A DNA stretch of 64,000 nt from Candidatus Acidulodesulfobacterium ferriphilum (GTDB taxonomy: Bacteria > SZUA-79 > Acidulodesulfobacterales > Acidulodesulfobacteraceae). The stretch covers positions 62,001 through 126,000 of the forward strand of contig SGBD01000003.1 of NCBI GenBank assembly GCA_004195035.1. The letters are read 5' to 3'. Below are positions 27,112-35,149 of the stretch, piece by piece. The notes beneath the pieces were generated by a model. It had not been told where the DNA came from. It was given only the letters and a program-made list of their open reading frames with translations, and made no database searches. The position numbers and the translations under genes were made by a program. Each line of letters begins with the position of its first letter. Within the stretch, counting starts at the first letter, position 1.

Positions 27112-28545
27112 ATGGAAGCTAAAAAAGATCTTAGAAATGACCTGTTAGACAAGGTTGATGAGGTTGACCTTGTTCGCCATCATTTTAGGACGATGTTTAC
27201 GGCGGGGATGGGATTTTTTACCGACGCGTATGACCTTTTCATTATCGGCGTAGTTATTGCGCTTTTAACGCCGATATGGCATCTTGACACATCCGAAATT
27301 GCGTTGCTCGGCAGTTCGTCGCTTATTGCGGCAGCCGTCGGGGCGTACTTATTTGGAAGATTAGCCGATATTTTTGGGAGAAAGGCAATTTATGGATTAG
27401 AGGTTATCATTCTGACGATAGGGGCAATAGGTTCCGCATTCTCACAGGATATTACCCAGCTTATAATCTGGAGGATTGTTTTGGGTTTGGGCATCGGCGG
27501 GGATTATCCTATAAGCGCAATAATTATGAGCGAATACGCAAATAGAAAGGACAGGGGCAAGCTCGTGTCTATGGTATTTTCTCTTCAAGGCATCGGTTTG
27601 ATTGCCGGTCCTATGGCCGCCATACTTATTTTGATGATGGGAGTTCCGCATGATGCTGCGTGGAGAATTCTTTTGGCGCTCGGTGCAATTCCTGCGGCAA
27701 GCGTTATATATTTAAGAAGAAAAATTAAAGAAACCCCCTATTATAGCCTTAATGTCAAAGGAGATACTAATAATACCGTTGCGGCCATCAATGATATTAC
27801 CGGAACTAAAATTAAAGTTGACGACAATAAGCATAGCAATGGAAACGGGGTAAAATTAAAAACAAAATGGCATGATTTATTTAAATACCCGAACAACTTG
27901 AGGCTGCTTGGAACCGCTGGAAGTTGGTTTTTATTAGATTGGGCATTTTATGGAAATTCTATAAGCTGGCCGTTAGTGATGAAATCCGTCATTCCAAATG
28001 CAACCTTTATTCAGGGTCTGGCGTTATCTACCATTGTGTTTGTGGTATTTGCGGCCCCATTTTATTGGCTTGCGGCTTTTAGCATGGATAAGCTTGGAAG
28101 AAAATTTATTCAGATACTTGGTTTTCTCGGTATGGCAATATGTTATTTAATAATTTCTTTGACAAGTTTTGCCGGTTATATGCTTATCCCGGCCATGTTC
28201 GTAATGATATTTGGCTTAAGCTATGTTTTTACTGAATTCGGACCTAATGTGACGACATTTGTTTATCCGTCAGAGGTTTTTCCCACTCCTGTCAGGGGTT
28301 TTGGCGATGGAATATCCGCGGGAACAGGAAAATTTGGAGCATTTCTCGGGACCCTTTTGTTTCCGTTTTTAATGATGACCATAAAAGTCCAGGGAACATT
28401 TATGGTTCTTGTCATAATATCTTTTCTGGGGGCGATTTTGACAGCCTTTGCTTTGCCTGAGCCGAAAGAACAATCTTTAAGGGTTGTCAGCGAAGAAGAA
28501 AAATACGCTGAAGCAGATAATTCGGCAGTTCCCCATAAAGCTTGA
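27112..28545 (+). CDS. MFS transporter, phosphate:H+ symporter (PHS) type
   Basis: A 477-residue major facilitator with 12 predicted helices. The first helix region GMGFFTDAYDLFIIGVV, then GRLADIFGRKAIYG, GLGIGGDYPISAIIMSEYAN and the second-half SMDKLGRKFIQILG are characteristic of the Pho84/PHS branch, in which the conserved aspartates take part in phosphate and proton transport. An insertion of about 45 residues between helices 6 and 7 forms the cytoplasmic loop. A GGAGGG site precedes the ATG. Phosphate as substrate is further supported by the Pho-box array upstream. A related organic-acid or sugar MFS cannot be excluded. Confidence 0.85.
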   Translation: MEAKKDLRNDLLDKVDEVDLVRHHFRTMFTAGMGFFTDAYDLFIIGVVIALLTPIWHLDTSEIALLGSSSLIAAAVGAYLFGRLADIFGRKAIYGLEVIILTIGAIGSAFSQDITQLIIWRIVLGLGIGGDYPISAIIMSEYANRKDRGKLVSMVFSLQGIGLIAGPMAAILILMMGVPHDAAWRILLALGAIPAASVIYLRRKIKETPYYSLNVKGDTNNTVAAINDITGTKIKVDDNKHSNGNGVKLKTKWHDLFKYPNNLRLLGTAGSWFLLDWAFYGNSISWPLVMKSVIPNATFIQGLALSTIVFVVFAAPFYWLAAFSMDKLGRKFIQILGFLGMAICYLIISLTSFAGYMLIPAMFVMIFGLSYVFTEFGPNVTTFVYPSEVFPTPVRGFGDGISAGTGKFGAFLGTLLFPFLMMTIKVQGTFMVLVIISFLGAILTAFALPEPKEQSLRVVSEEEKYAEADNSAVPHKA

Positions 28546-28559
28546 TTTATTAGCAAGCT

Positions 28560-28721
28560 CAAAATTGCCGATAGAAATCTTTGAAACTGTTTCGACATAT
28601 TATAAATTCTGGATTCCTGCCTACGCAGGAATGACAATCCCTGAATTTAACTTTTCATCCAACAGGCGTCATTCCTGCGTAGGCAGGAATCCAGAAAAGA
28701 AATTTTATATCGGCAATTTTG
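28560..28721. repeat. MITE-like element, copy 3
   Basis: About 162 bp with inverted ends CAAAATTGCCGATA...TATCGGCAATTTTG and two internal palindromes based on ATTCCTGCCTACGCAGGAAT. It belongs to the same terminal-repeat subfamily as copy 5 in the island. It begins 14 bases after the MFS stop codon, and its right end contributes to the promoter of the next gene. Confidence 0.8.
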
Positions 28722-28746
28722 GGAGCAAGGCATATTGTGCTATAAT
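28719..28746 (+). promoter_or_regulatory. Promoter of the PHP gene, -35 partly within the MITE end
   Basis: TTGGGA at 28719-28724 and TATAAT at 28741-28746 are 16 bases apart. The first three bases of the -35 hexamer are the last bases of MITE copy 3. Confidence 0.5.
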
Positions 28747-28764
28747 TTGAATTAAGGTTAAATT

Positions 28765-29493
28765 ATGAATTCTTTAAAAATAAATCAGGCGCTTTATTCA
28801 AAAGCCGATACGCACATTCATACGAGTTATAGCGACGGGACGAGTTCCCCCGAGGACATCGTAGAAGCCGCCGCAGGAAAGCTTCGGGTAATTGCTATCA
28901 CTGACCATAACAGGATTAAGGGGGCGCTTAAGGCAAAGGAATATGCCCTAAGGAACAACTTTCTCGAGGTGGATGTTATAGTCGGAGAAGAGGTTTCGAC
29001 AAAAAACGGACATGTTATAGGTCTTTTTTTAGAAAAAAAGGTTATTCCGGGTAAAACGGCTATGGAAACTATAGATGAAATACATATGCAGGGTGGGTTG
29101 GCGATTGCCCCTCACCCTTTTTATTTTGTATCTTACGCCGAAAAGGGGCATAAGCCCATAAGAAAAATGTTAATGGATTTGGATTTTGATGCAATAGAGG
29201 TTATTAATAATTCAAGCACATTTTCGATTGTTTCCAATGCCGTAACTTCTTTGGTAAATGTTTCGATAGGGCTTGCGCAGTTAGGGGTTAGCGATGCGCA
29301 TACGCGTGAATTTATCGGCAAAGGATATACAAGATTTACCGGTAAATCAGCCTTAGATTTAAAAAACCAGATTAAAGAAAAAAGGGTAACCGCTCATTTC
29401 AGCCATTATTCTTTGCCTGAACTAAAGCTTAACACTTTGCAGACATTTAAATCGCTGTATCTTTATTTGCTCAATAAAAGGGAAAAGGCTTAA
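28765..29493 (+). CDS. PHP domain phosphoesterase
   Basis: A 242-residue PHP-superfamily metal-dependent phosphoesterase. The four PHP motifs are visible: ADTHIHTSYSDGTSS, AITDHNRIKGA, VGEEVSTKNGHVIGLF, APHPFY, and the late GVSDAHTREFIG, all of which supply His/Asp ligands for a two- or three-metal site. Relatives such as the TrpH/RNase AM group act on nucleotide or oligonucleotide phosphates. Others are DNA-polymerase-associated proofreaders. The protein is a stand-alone single domain of ordinary length. An AAGG site lies a few bases before the ATG. Confidence 0.85.
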   Translation: MNSLKINQALYSKADTHIHTSYSDGTSSPEDIVEAAAGKLRVIAITDHNRIKGALKAKEYALRNNFLEVDVIVGEEVSTKNGHVIGLFLEKKVIPGKTAMETIDEIHMQGGLAIAPHPFYFVSYAEKGHKPIRKMLMDLDFDAIEVINNSSTFSIVSNAVTSLVNVSIGLAQLGVSDAHTREFIGKGYTRFTGKSALDLKNQIKEKRVTAHFSHYSLPELKLNTLQTFKSLYLYLLNKREKA

Positions 29494-29516
29494 GCACGAT
29501 TTAAGGGCGATTTTTA

Positions 29517-29545
29517 TTGACAGTCTTTTTATAAATATATATACT
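29517..29545 (+). promoter_or_regulatory. Strong sigma-70 promoter of the kdp operon
   Basis: TTGACA at 29517-29522 and TATACT at 29540-29545 are exactly 17 bases apart. The predicted start near 29552 places the riboswitch and its terminator in a 5' leader of roughly 385 bases before kdpF. Confidence 0.8.
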
Positions 29546-29604
29546 GCATTAAAATGATGACTCGCGTGGATATATCCATATGGTCGTTCTTTGACAATTA
29601 AATG

Positions 29605-29735
29605 CCTAATCCCGCAATATTTGCGGGAGCGGAGGAACCGTTATTTTGGGGCCAATACTTTCTTAAAGAAAGCAAGGGATTACTCTTTATTCCTAGCCCG
29701 GCAGCTAACTTCGTAAGCTATTAAAGGGATTCAAA
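29605..29735 (+). promoter_or_regulatory. c-di-AMP riboswitch (ydaO/yuaA class) upstream of kdp
   Basis: The leader holds the conserved cores of the ydaO/yuaA aptamer in order: hairpin CCCGCAA/TTGCGGG (29611-29627), then GAGCGGAGGAACCG (from 29628), GGGGCCAAT, AAGGGATTACTC, and the long conserved block CCCGGCAGCTAAC-TTCGTAAGC (29697-29718). This class binds c-di-AMP and usually represses potassium uptake or osmoprotection genes. Here it precedes kdpFABC, a textbook target. An intrinsic terminator at 29843-29877 would serve as the expression platform, with c-di-AMP favouring termination. The exact 3' boundary is approximate. Confidence 0.9.
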
Positions 29736-29842
29736 TATATTAGTTTATATGTATTGCCGGCATTAATCGCCGTCGCAATTCATTCTTATCGTTATGTCGT
29801 TTTTTAGTAAATATTTTATTTAAATTTAGACAAAAACACTTT

Positions 29843-29877
29843 AATAGCCGGGGCAATTTCCTTCGGCTATTTTTTTT
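29843..29877 (+). terminator. Intrinsic terminator in the kdp leader (riboswitch platform)
   Basis: AATAGCCG (29843-29850) pairs with CGGCTATT (29864-29871), and the stem runs into a tract of T residues to 29877. It lies between the c-di-AMP aptamer and kdpF, so it probably controls read-through rather than ending an upstream gene. Confidence 0.85.
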
Positions 29878-29935
29878 GCAAATTTTTCCATGCTTTACAT
29901 GCTCTAAAATATAAAATTAAAATGAGGATTCTTTT

Positions 29936-30022
29936 ATGATCGAAAATACTATTCTTTTAATAATCTTGGCAATCGTGTTAGCGTATCTTTTTTATGTTCT
30001 TATTTATCCTGATAAATTTTAA
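29936..30022 (+). CDS. kdpF: K+-transporting ATPase subunit KdpF
   Basis: A 28-residue single-helix peptide, MIENTILLIILAIVLAYLFYVLI followed by YPDKF. The hydrophobic helix and the aromatic-acidic tail fit KdpF, the lipid-like stabilising subunit of the Kdp P-type ATPase. Its position ahead of kdpA supports this. It begins at the ATG 58 bases after the terminator T-tract. Confidence 0.85.
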   Translation: MIENTILLIILAIVLAYLFYVLIYPDKF

Positions 30023-30037
30023 TAGCGGAGGACATGT

Positions 30038-30124
30038 ATGCTTAGTTCACTGTTTGTTTTATTAGTTATCGGCATAATGTATGCCGTGTTATGGTTTTTG
30101 GTAGATTTTTTGGAAAAGATTTAA
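30038..30124 (+). CDS. Second 28-residue membrane peptide between kdpF and kdpA
   Basis: A single-helix peptide of 28 residues (MLSSLFVLLVIGIMYAVLWF and then LVDFLEKI) starts 15 bases after the kdpF stop. GGAGG at 30027-30031 sits 6 bases before the ATG, an excellent ribosome site. A second small gene between kdpF and kdpA is not part of the standard kdpFABC operon. It resembles KdpF only in size and in having one helix. It could be a KdpF duplicate or a separate regulatory micro-subunit. Confidence 0.65.
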   Translation: MLSSLFVLLVIGIMYAVLWFLVDFLEKI

Positions 30125-30166
30125 AAATAATAATAATTTAGAAAATGATGGAGAGGTGAAAATTAT

Positions 30167-31888
30167 ATGACTGCTACGGGTATATTGCAAATTATTATCG
30201 TACTTTCGGCGATAATTTTGGCTGCCGTTCCTTTAAGTAAATATATGGCGCATATTTTTAACGGGGAAACAACCTTTTTAGATAAGATAATAAATCCAAT
30301 AGAAAATATTACATTTAAATTTCTTAAAGTAAATGAAAAAGAACAAATGGACTGGATAGGTTACCTAAAGGCAGGGCTGATTATCAATTTTTTTATGCTT
30401 GCAATTGTTTTTCTCGTACTAAGGTTTCAAAATTATCTTCCGTTTAACCAGATGCATTATAAAGGCATTACATGGCCGCTCGATTTTAATACTGCTATAA
30501 GCTTTATTACCAATACTAATTGGCAAAATTATGCAGGCGAAGAGACCCTGTCAAATTTTTCGCAGATGTCTTTAGTATTTTTACAGTTCACATCTGCCGC
30601 AACAGGGCTTGTTTTTTTAATAGCGTTTATAAGAGGATTAATAAGGACGCAGGCAAAAAATGTCGGCAATTTTTATATAGATTTTACAAAAACCGTCTAT
30701 AGAATTTTTATTCCCTTAGCCGTTATCTTTGCCATAGTTATGCTTTTTCTGGGTTCCCCCCAGACCTTTACGATGCAAAAGGGCGTGGTTAATATGACGG
30801 GGGCAAAGCAGTATCTTTCCATGGGTCCTGTCGCCTCGATGGTTTCCATCGAAAACCTCGGAACTAACGGAGGAGGTTTTTACAATGCAAACGCGGCACA
30901 GCCTTACGAAAATCCAAGCCCTTTTACTAACGCCCTGATAATATTTATGATGAGCGTTATTCCTGTGGCGATTTTTTTTATGTACGGGATAATGATAGGC
31001 AACAAAAAGCATGCCTTGACCCTGTTCCTTGTCGCTCTCACACTTTTGACGGTATGTATATTTGCCGTATATCATCAAGAAGCCGCCGGCAATCCTTTTA
31101 TGGCAAAATTAGGAGCCGACGTTAAAGTCTCAAAGTATAACCCGGGCGGAAATATGACAGGCAAAGAGGAACATATCGGCATTGCGCAAAGTTCCTTATT
31201 TGCATCGGCCACCACGGCATTTACCACCGGAAATGTGAACAGCGCTCATGACAGCTATATGCCGCTATCCGTTATGGTTCTTTTAGGCGAAATGATGTTA
31301 AATCTTATATTTGGAGGAAAAGGGGTCGGTTTATTAAATATGCTGACCATGGTTATTATCGGCGTATTCATTGCAGGCCTTATGGTTGGAAGAACGCCTG
31401 AGTTTCTGGGGAAAAAAATAGAGGCAAAAGAGGTTAAACTTGCAACTTTAGCTATGTTTGCCCATGCTTTTATAATAATAGTTCCTTTTGCCGTTGCCCT
31501 TTCGATTCCCGCAGGTTTAGCAGGAGCATTTAACCCTGGTCCGCATGGATTCAGCGAAATTTTATACGCCTTTACTTCTACGGTTGCAAACAACGGCTCG
31601 GCAATGGCCGGGTTTAGCGGAAACACGCTTTTTTACAATATAATTTTGGGTCTTACGATATTTTTTGGAAGATATGTCCCGATAATCTGCCAGGTGGCAA
31701 TAGCAGGTTCTTTAATTAAAAAGAAAAGCACTCCCGAATCTTTGGGAACATTTCCTGCCCATGGGCTGCTTTTTTATTCGGTTGTAATGGGGACAATAAT
31801 TTTAATCGGGGCATTAACATTTTTTCCGGCCCTTGCTTTAGGTCCTATTGCCGAGCATTTTGCGCTTATGGAAGGACATCTTTTTTAA
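30167..31888 (+). CDS. kdpA: Potassium-transporting ATPase subunit KdpA
   Basis: A 573-residue, ten-helix channel-like subunit of the KdpFABC complex that selects and binds K+ on the outside. It resembles the KtrB/Trk superfamily, with four pore-loop repeats. The best preserved selectivity-filter segment is NLGTNGGGFYNANAAQPYEN. Others are AATGLVFLIAFIRG, FTTGNVNSAHDSYMP and TSTVANNGSAMAGF. Length is close to the family norm. A GGAGAGGTG site precedes the ATG. kdpC follows by 34 bases, so the common order A-B-C is changed. Confidence 0.97.
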   Translation: MTATGILQIIIVLSAIILAAVPLSKYMAHIFNGETTFLDKIINPIENITFKFLKVNEKEQMDWIGYLKAGLIINFFMLAIVFLVLRFQNYLPFNQMHYKGITWPLDFNTAISFITNTNWQNYAGEETLSNFSQMSLVFLQFTSAATGLVFLIAFIRGLIRTQAKNVGNFYIDFTKTVYRIFIPLAVIFAIVMLFLGSPQTFTMQKGVVNMTGAKQYLSMGPVASMVSIENLGTNGGGFYNANAAQPYENPSPFTNALIIFMMSVIPVAIFFMYGIMIGNKKHALTLFLVALTLLTVCIFAVYHQEAAGNPFMAKLGADVKVSKYNPGGNMTGKEEHIGIAQSSLFASATTAFTTGNVNSAHDSYMPLSVMVLLGEMMLNLIFGGKGVGLLNMLTMVIIGVFIAGLMVGRTPEFLGKKIEAKEVKLATLAMFAHAFIIIVPFAVALSIPAGLAGAFNPGPHGFSEILYAFTSTVANNGSAMAGFSGNTLFYNIILGLTIFFGRYVPIICQVAIAGSLIKKKSTPESLGTFPAHGLLFYSVVMGTIILIGALTFFPALALGPIAEHFALMEGHLF

Positions 31889-31922
31889 TCTGCAATTTAA
31901 TTTTAATTTTTTGGGGCGACTT

Positions 31923-32561
31923 ATGTTAAACGATTTTTTGAAGTCGATAAAATTAGCTGTCTGGTTATTTATATTATGCTCCGTTGTGTACACATTTTTT
32001 ATATGGGGCATAGGGAAGATTTTTTTTCCGTTTCAGGCGGGGGGGAGTATAATCTATAAAAATTCTAAGCCTATAGGCTCTTTATTAATCGGCGAGAAAT
32101 TTAACTCGCCGTATCTATTTAATTCCAGACCGTCGAGCGCAGGCATAGGCTACCAGGCCGATGCGTCATCGGCTTCCAACTATGGACCGACGAATAAGGA
32201 TTATATCGATGCCGTCAAGAAAAGGATTAAAAGGTTCTTGTCGGAAAATCCAACCGTCAAAAAGGGCGAAATTCCAGTTGATTTAGTAACAGGTTCCGGT
32301 TCAGGGTTAGATCCGTTTATCTCCGTCCTTGGCGCCCTTACGCAGATTACAAGGATTTCGAAACTAACGGGAATTAATCGAAACAGGCTAAGGGAACTTG
32401 TAGAAAGCAATATATCTTATAGAGATTTCGGGATATTTGGAACGCCGGGAGTAAATACGGTAAAACTAAATTTAAAATTAGCTTCATTATTAAAAAGTGT
32501 TAACCCAAAGATTTACGATAAGGTTTTTAGAGGGCTTGTAAATACCGGAAATAAAAATTAG
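31923..32561 (+). CDS. kdpC: Potassium-transporting ATPase subunit KdpC
   Basis: A 212-residue KdpC with one N-terminal membrane helix (about residues 9-35) and a periplasmic domain. The motifs GSLLIGEKFNSPYLFNSRPS, SNYGPTNKDYIDAV and DLVTGSGSGLDPFIS match the family. The usual DPHIS histidine is phenylalanine here (DPFIS), a change in a well conserved spot. A longer open frame starts at 31848 inside kdpA, but ATG 31923 with GGGGCG a few bases upstream gives the normal N-terminus. KdpC stabilises the complex and is reported to raise ATP affinity of KdpB. It lies directly after kdpA, and kdpB follows 237 bases later beyond a MITE. Confidence 0.93.
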   Translation: MLNDFLKSIKLAVWLFILCSVVYTFFIWGIGKIFFPFQAGGSIIYKNSKPIGSLLIGEKFNSPYLFNSRPSSAGIGYQADASSASNYGPTNKDYIDAVKKRIKRFLSENPTVKKGEIPVDLVTGSGSGLDPFISVLGALTQITRISKLTGINRNRLRELVESNISYRDFGIFGTPGVNTVKLNLKLASLLKSVNPKIYDKVFRGLVNTGNKN

Positions 32562-32580
32562 TCAAAAATTAAAAATATAA

Positions 32581-32747
32581 CCTTAAATCACCGTTAGAAA
32601 TTTATCTTTCTGGATTCCCGCTTTCGCGGGAATGACTTTGCGAGTATTTGGCATTTAACCCAAAGGGTGTCCCAACCCGCTTCAGCGGGAATCCAGAATT
32701 TGCTATATGTTAAAGCAATTTTAATAGTTTCTAACGGTGATTTAAGG
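32581..32747. repeat. MITE-like element, copy 4, between kdpC and kdpB
   Basis: About 167 bp with perfect 20-bp inverted ends (CCTTAAATCACCGTTAGAAA). Two internal palindromes are present, ATTCCCGCTTTCGCGGGAAT and a degenerate CCCGCTTCAGCGGG. It has no coding capacity. It lies inside the kdp operon, where its folded RNA could affect read-through to kdpB. Confidence 0.88.
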
Positions 32748-32798
32748 TATGAATAATGTTAATTAATTAAATAAATAAAATAAAAGAGGTGTGTGAAT

Positions 32799-34850
32799 AT
32801 GCCAAAGCAAGATTATTATGTATCGGCATTTAACAAAGAAATATTGGTATCGGCTATATGGGAATCTTTTAGAAAGTTAAATCCTAAGGTTATGATTAAA
32901 AATCCGGTTATGTTCGTTGTCGAAATCGGGTCGGTTATAACTGCCGCCATTTTTTTAAAAGATGTTTTTTTCCATGATTTTAAAGATATAGCTTTTATAT
33001 TTCAGATAACTTTATGGCTCTGGTTTACGGTTTTATTTGCAAATTTTGCCGAAAGTATCTCTGAGGGCAGGGGTAAGGCTCAGGCGGAGAGTTTAAGGAA
33101 AAGTAAAACCGAGGTCATCGCAAGGTTAATTCATCAAACAAGCGGGAAAGAAGAAAAGATAAAAGCCTCATTGCTTAGAAAGGGCGATATTGTTGTTGCG
33201 GAGGCGGGCGATATTATACCTGCCGATGGAGAAATTATCGAAGGCATTGCTTCGGTTGACGAGTCTGTGATAACGGGTGAATCCGCGCCTGTTATAAGGG
33301 AAAGCGGCGGGGATAGAAGCGCGGTTACGGGGGGAACAAAGGTGCTTTCCGATAAAATATCGATTAAAATAACATCTAATCAGGGGGAGGGCTTTATCGA
33401 CAAGATGATAAGCTTGGTCGAAGGAGCTTCAAGGCAGAAAACCCCGAATGAGATTGCCCTGAACATACTGCTAGTCATGTTTACCGCCCTTTTTTTAGTC
33501 GTAGTTGCGGCTATAGAACCTATGGCTCACTATTTTAATGGAAATATCTCTCCCGTTATACTTGTTGCCCTTATCGTGTGCTTAATTCCGACAACAATCG
33601 GAGCGCTATTATCGGCAATAGGCATATCGGGTATGGACAGATTAGTTAAGCACAATGTTATAGCTATGTCAGGAGCATCGGTTGAGGCAGCGGGAGATGT
33701 AAATACACTTCTTTTGGATAAGACGGGAACTATCACATTCGGCAATAGAATGGCCGTTAATTTTATTCCGGCCAAAGATGTCAATATAAACGATTTAGCG
33801 GATTATTCCCAGCTCTCGTCGTTATCCGACGAAACCCCCGAAGGAAGGTCTATCGTTACTCTGGCAAAAAAATACGGGCTAAGAGGCAGGCATATCGATG
33901 AAAAAAATGTGAATTTTATTCCTTTTTCGGCATTAACGAGAATGAGCGGGGTAGATATATTAGATAAAAAAGAAAATATAAGAAAGGGCGCCGTTGATTC
34001 CGTTATAAGGTTTATTGAACAAAACGGCGGCGTCGCGGAAAAGTCTATTACCCTCGCGGCCAATAATATTTCCAAGCAGGGAGGGACGCCTCTTGCCGTT
34101 GCCGTAAACGACAAAATACTTGGAATAATACATTTAAAAGATGTAGTCAAGGGCGGGATTAAAGAAAGAATCGATAGTTTAAGAAAAATTGGCATAAAAA
34201 CGATAATGATAACGGGCGATAATGCTCTTACCGCAAAAGCCATAGCCGATGAGGCAGGTGTCGATGAGTTTGTTTCCGAAGCTACGCCCGAAACCAAGAT
34301 GGATATAATTAAAAAAGAGCAGGCATTGGGGAAGCTAATCGCTATGACAGGGGATGGAACCAACGACGCGCCGGCTTTAGCCCAGGCCGATGTCGGCGTC
34401 GCTATGAACACAGGCACTATGGCCGCAAAAGAGGCGGGAAATATGATAGATCTTGACTCAAACCCGACGAAACTTATAGAAATAGTCGAGACCGGAAAAC
34501 AGCTTCTTATAACAAGAGGTTCTTTAACGACATTTTCTATCGCAAACGATCTGGCGAAATACTTTGCTATAATACCTGCTATGTTTGCGCCTATAATGCC
34601 GTGGCTTGCCCCGTTAAACATAATGGGTTTGTCTTCGCCGCAATCCGCAATACTTTCGGCCGTTATATTCAATGCCGTTATAATAATAATATTAATACCG
34701 CTCGCCCTGAAGGGTGTGAAATACAGGCCTGCGGGGGCGTCTGCTATTCTAAGAAGAAACCTGTTGATTTACGGGCTTGGCGGAGTAATAGCCCCTTTTA
34801 TCGGCATTAAAATAATAGATATAATAATTACCTATTTACATTTCATTTAA
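32799..34850 (+). CDS. kdpB: Potassium-transporting ATPase ATP-binding subunit KdpB
   Basis: A 683-residue P1A-type ATPase, the catalytic subunit of KdpFABC. Visible motifs are the actuator [13 protein letters not shown], the phosphorylation site [13 protein letters not shown] with the phosphorylated aspartate, the nucleotide-domain [28 protein letters not shown] and the hinge [20 protein letters not shown]. The C-terminal helices ([20 protein letters not shown]) are KdpB-typical. AGAGGT at 32785-32790 fits the ATG at 32799 better than the GTG at 32793. It is placed after kdpC instead of between kdpA and kdpC, and separated from it by a MITE. Confidence 0.97.
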   Translation: MPKQDYYVSAFNKEILVSAIWESFRKLNPKVMIKNPVMFVVEIGSVITAAIFLKDVFFHDFKDIAFIFQITLWLWFTVLFANFAESISEGRGKAQAESLRKSKTEVIARLIHQTSGKEEKIKASLLRKGDIVVAEAGDIIPADGEIIEGIASVDESVITGESAPVIRESGGDRSAVTGGTKVLSDKISIKITSNQGEGFIDKMISLVEGASRQKTPNEIALNILLVMFTALFLVVVAAIEPMAHYFNGNISPVILVALIVCLIPTTIGALLSAIGISGMDRLVKHNVIAMSGASVEAAGDVNTLLLDKTGTITFGNRMAVNFIPAKDVNINDLADYSQLSSLSDETPEGRSIVTLAKKYGLRGRHIDEKNVNFIPFSALTRMSGVDILDKKENIRKGAVDSVIRFIEQNGGVAEKSITLAANNISKQGGTPLAVAVNDKILGIIHLKDVVKGGIKERIDSLRKIGIKTIMITGDNALTAKAIADEAGVDEFVSEATPETKMDIIKKEQALGKLIAMTGDGTNDAPALAQADVGVAMNTGTMAAKEAGNMIDLDSNPTKLIEIVETGKQLLITRGSLTTFSIANDLAKYFAIIPAMFAPIMPWLAPLNIMGLSSPQSAILSAVIFNAVIIIILIPLALKGVKYRPAGASAILRRNLLIYGLGGVIAPFIGIKIIDIIITYLHFI

Positions 34851-34902
34851 GTTATTCGGGCGTTTAAAATTAATTATGTAGTATAATATTTAATAGATAA
34901 CG

Positions 34903-35121
34903 ATGCTTACGGCATACGGCACATTTGTAGTTGCATTAATGGTGTTTTTTTATGCTCTTGAACCGAGAGGCCGTATTTATACTTTTTTATTTGCCCTATC
35001 CTGTATAGCTTCCGCTTTATATGGGTTTTTGGCGGGAACATGGCCGTTCGGGATAGCAGAAACTATCTGGGGCATTATTGCTTTTAGGAAGTGGATTAAC
35101 CGCGTCAAAGAACAAAATTAA
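34903..35121 (+). CDS. Small conserved-looking membrane protein (two to three helices)
   Basis: A 72-residue protein with hydrophobic segments at about residues 4-19 and 27-45 and a third around 47-62. The segment FLAGTWPFGIAETIWGIIAF then RKW looks like a widespread uncharacterised bacterial family that often ends in that tryptophan-rich block. No function is known to me. TATAAT at 34886-34891 lies 11 bases before the ATG. It lies between kdpB and the short kdpD, so it may respond to the same signal, but its homologues in general are not tied to Kdp. Confidence 0.7.
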   Translation: MLTAYGTFVVALMVFFYALEPRGRIYTFLFALSCIASALYGFLAGTWPFGIAETIWGIIAFRKWINRVKEQN

Positions 35122-35149
35122 GGTAAAAAAATAAAAAAGGTAGCAAAGA

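Noticed and set aside
33803-34672. 289-residue frame opposite kdpB
   Set aside because: It is a mirror frame of a strongly conserved ATPase gene, with no independent support.
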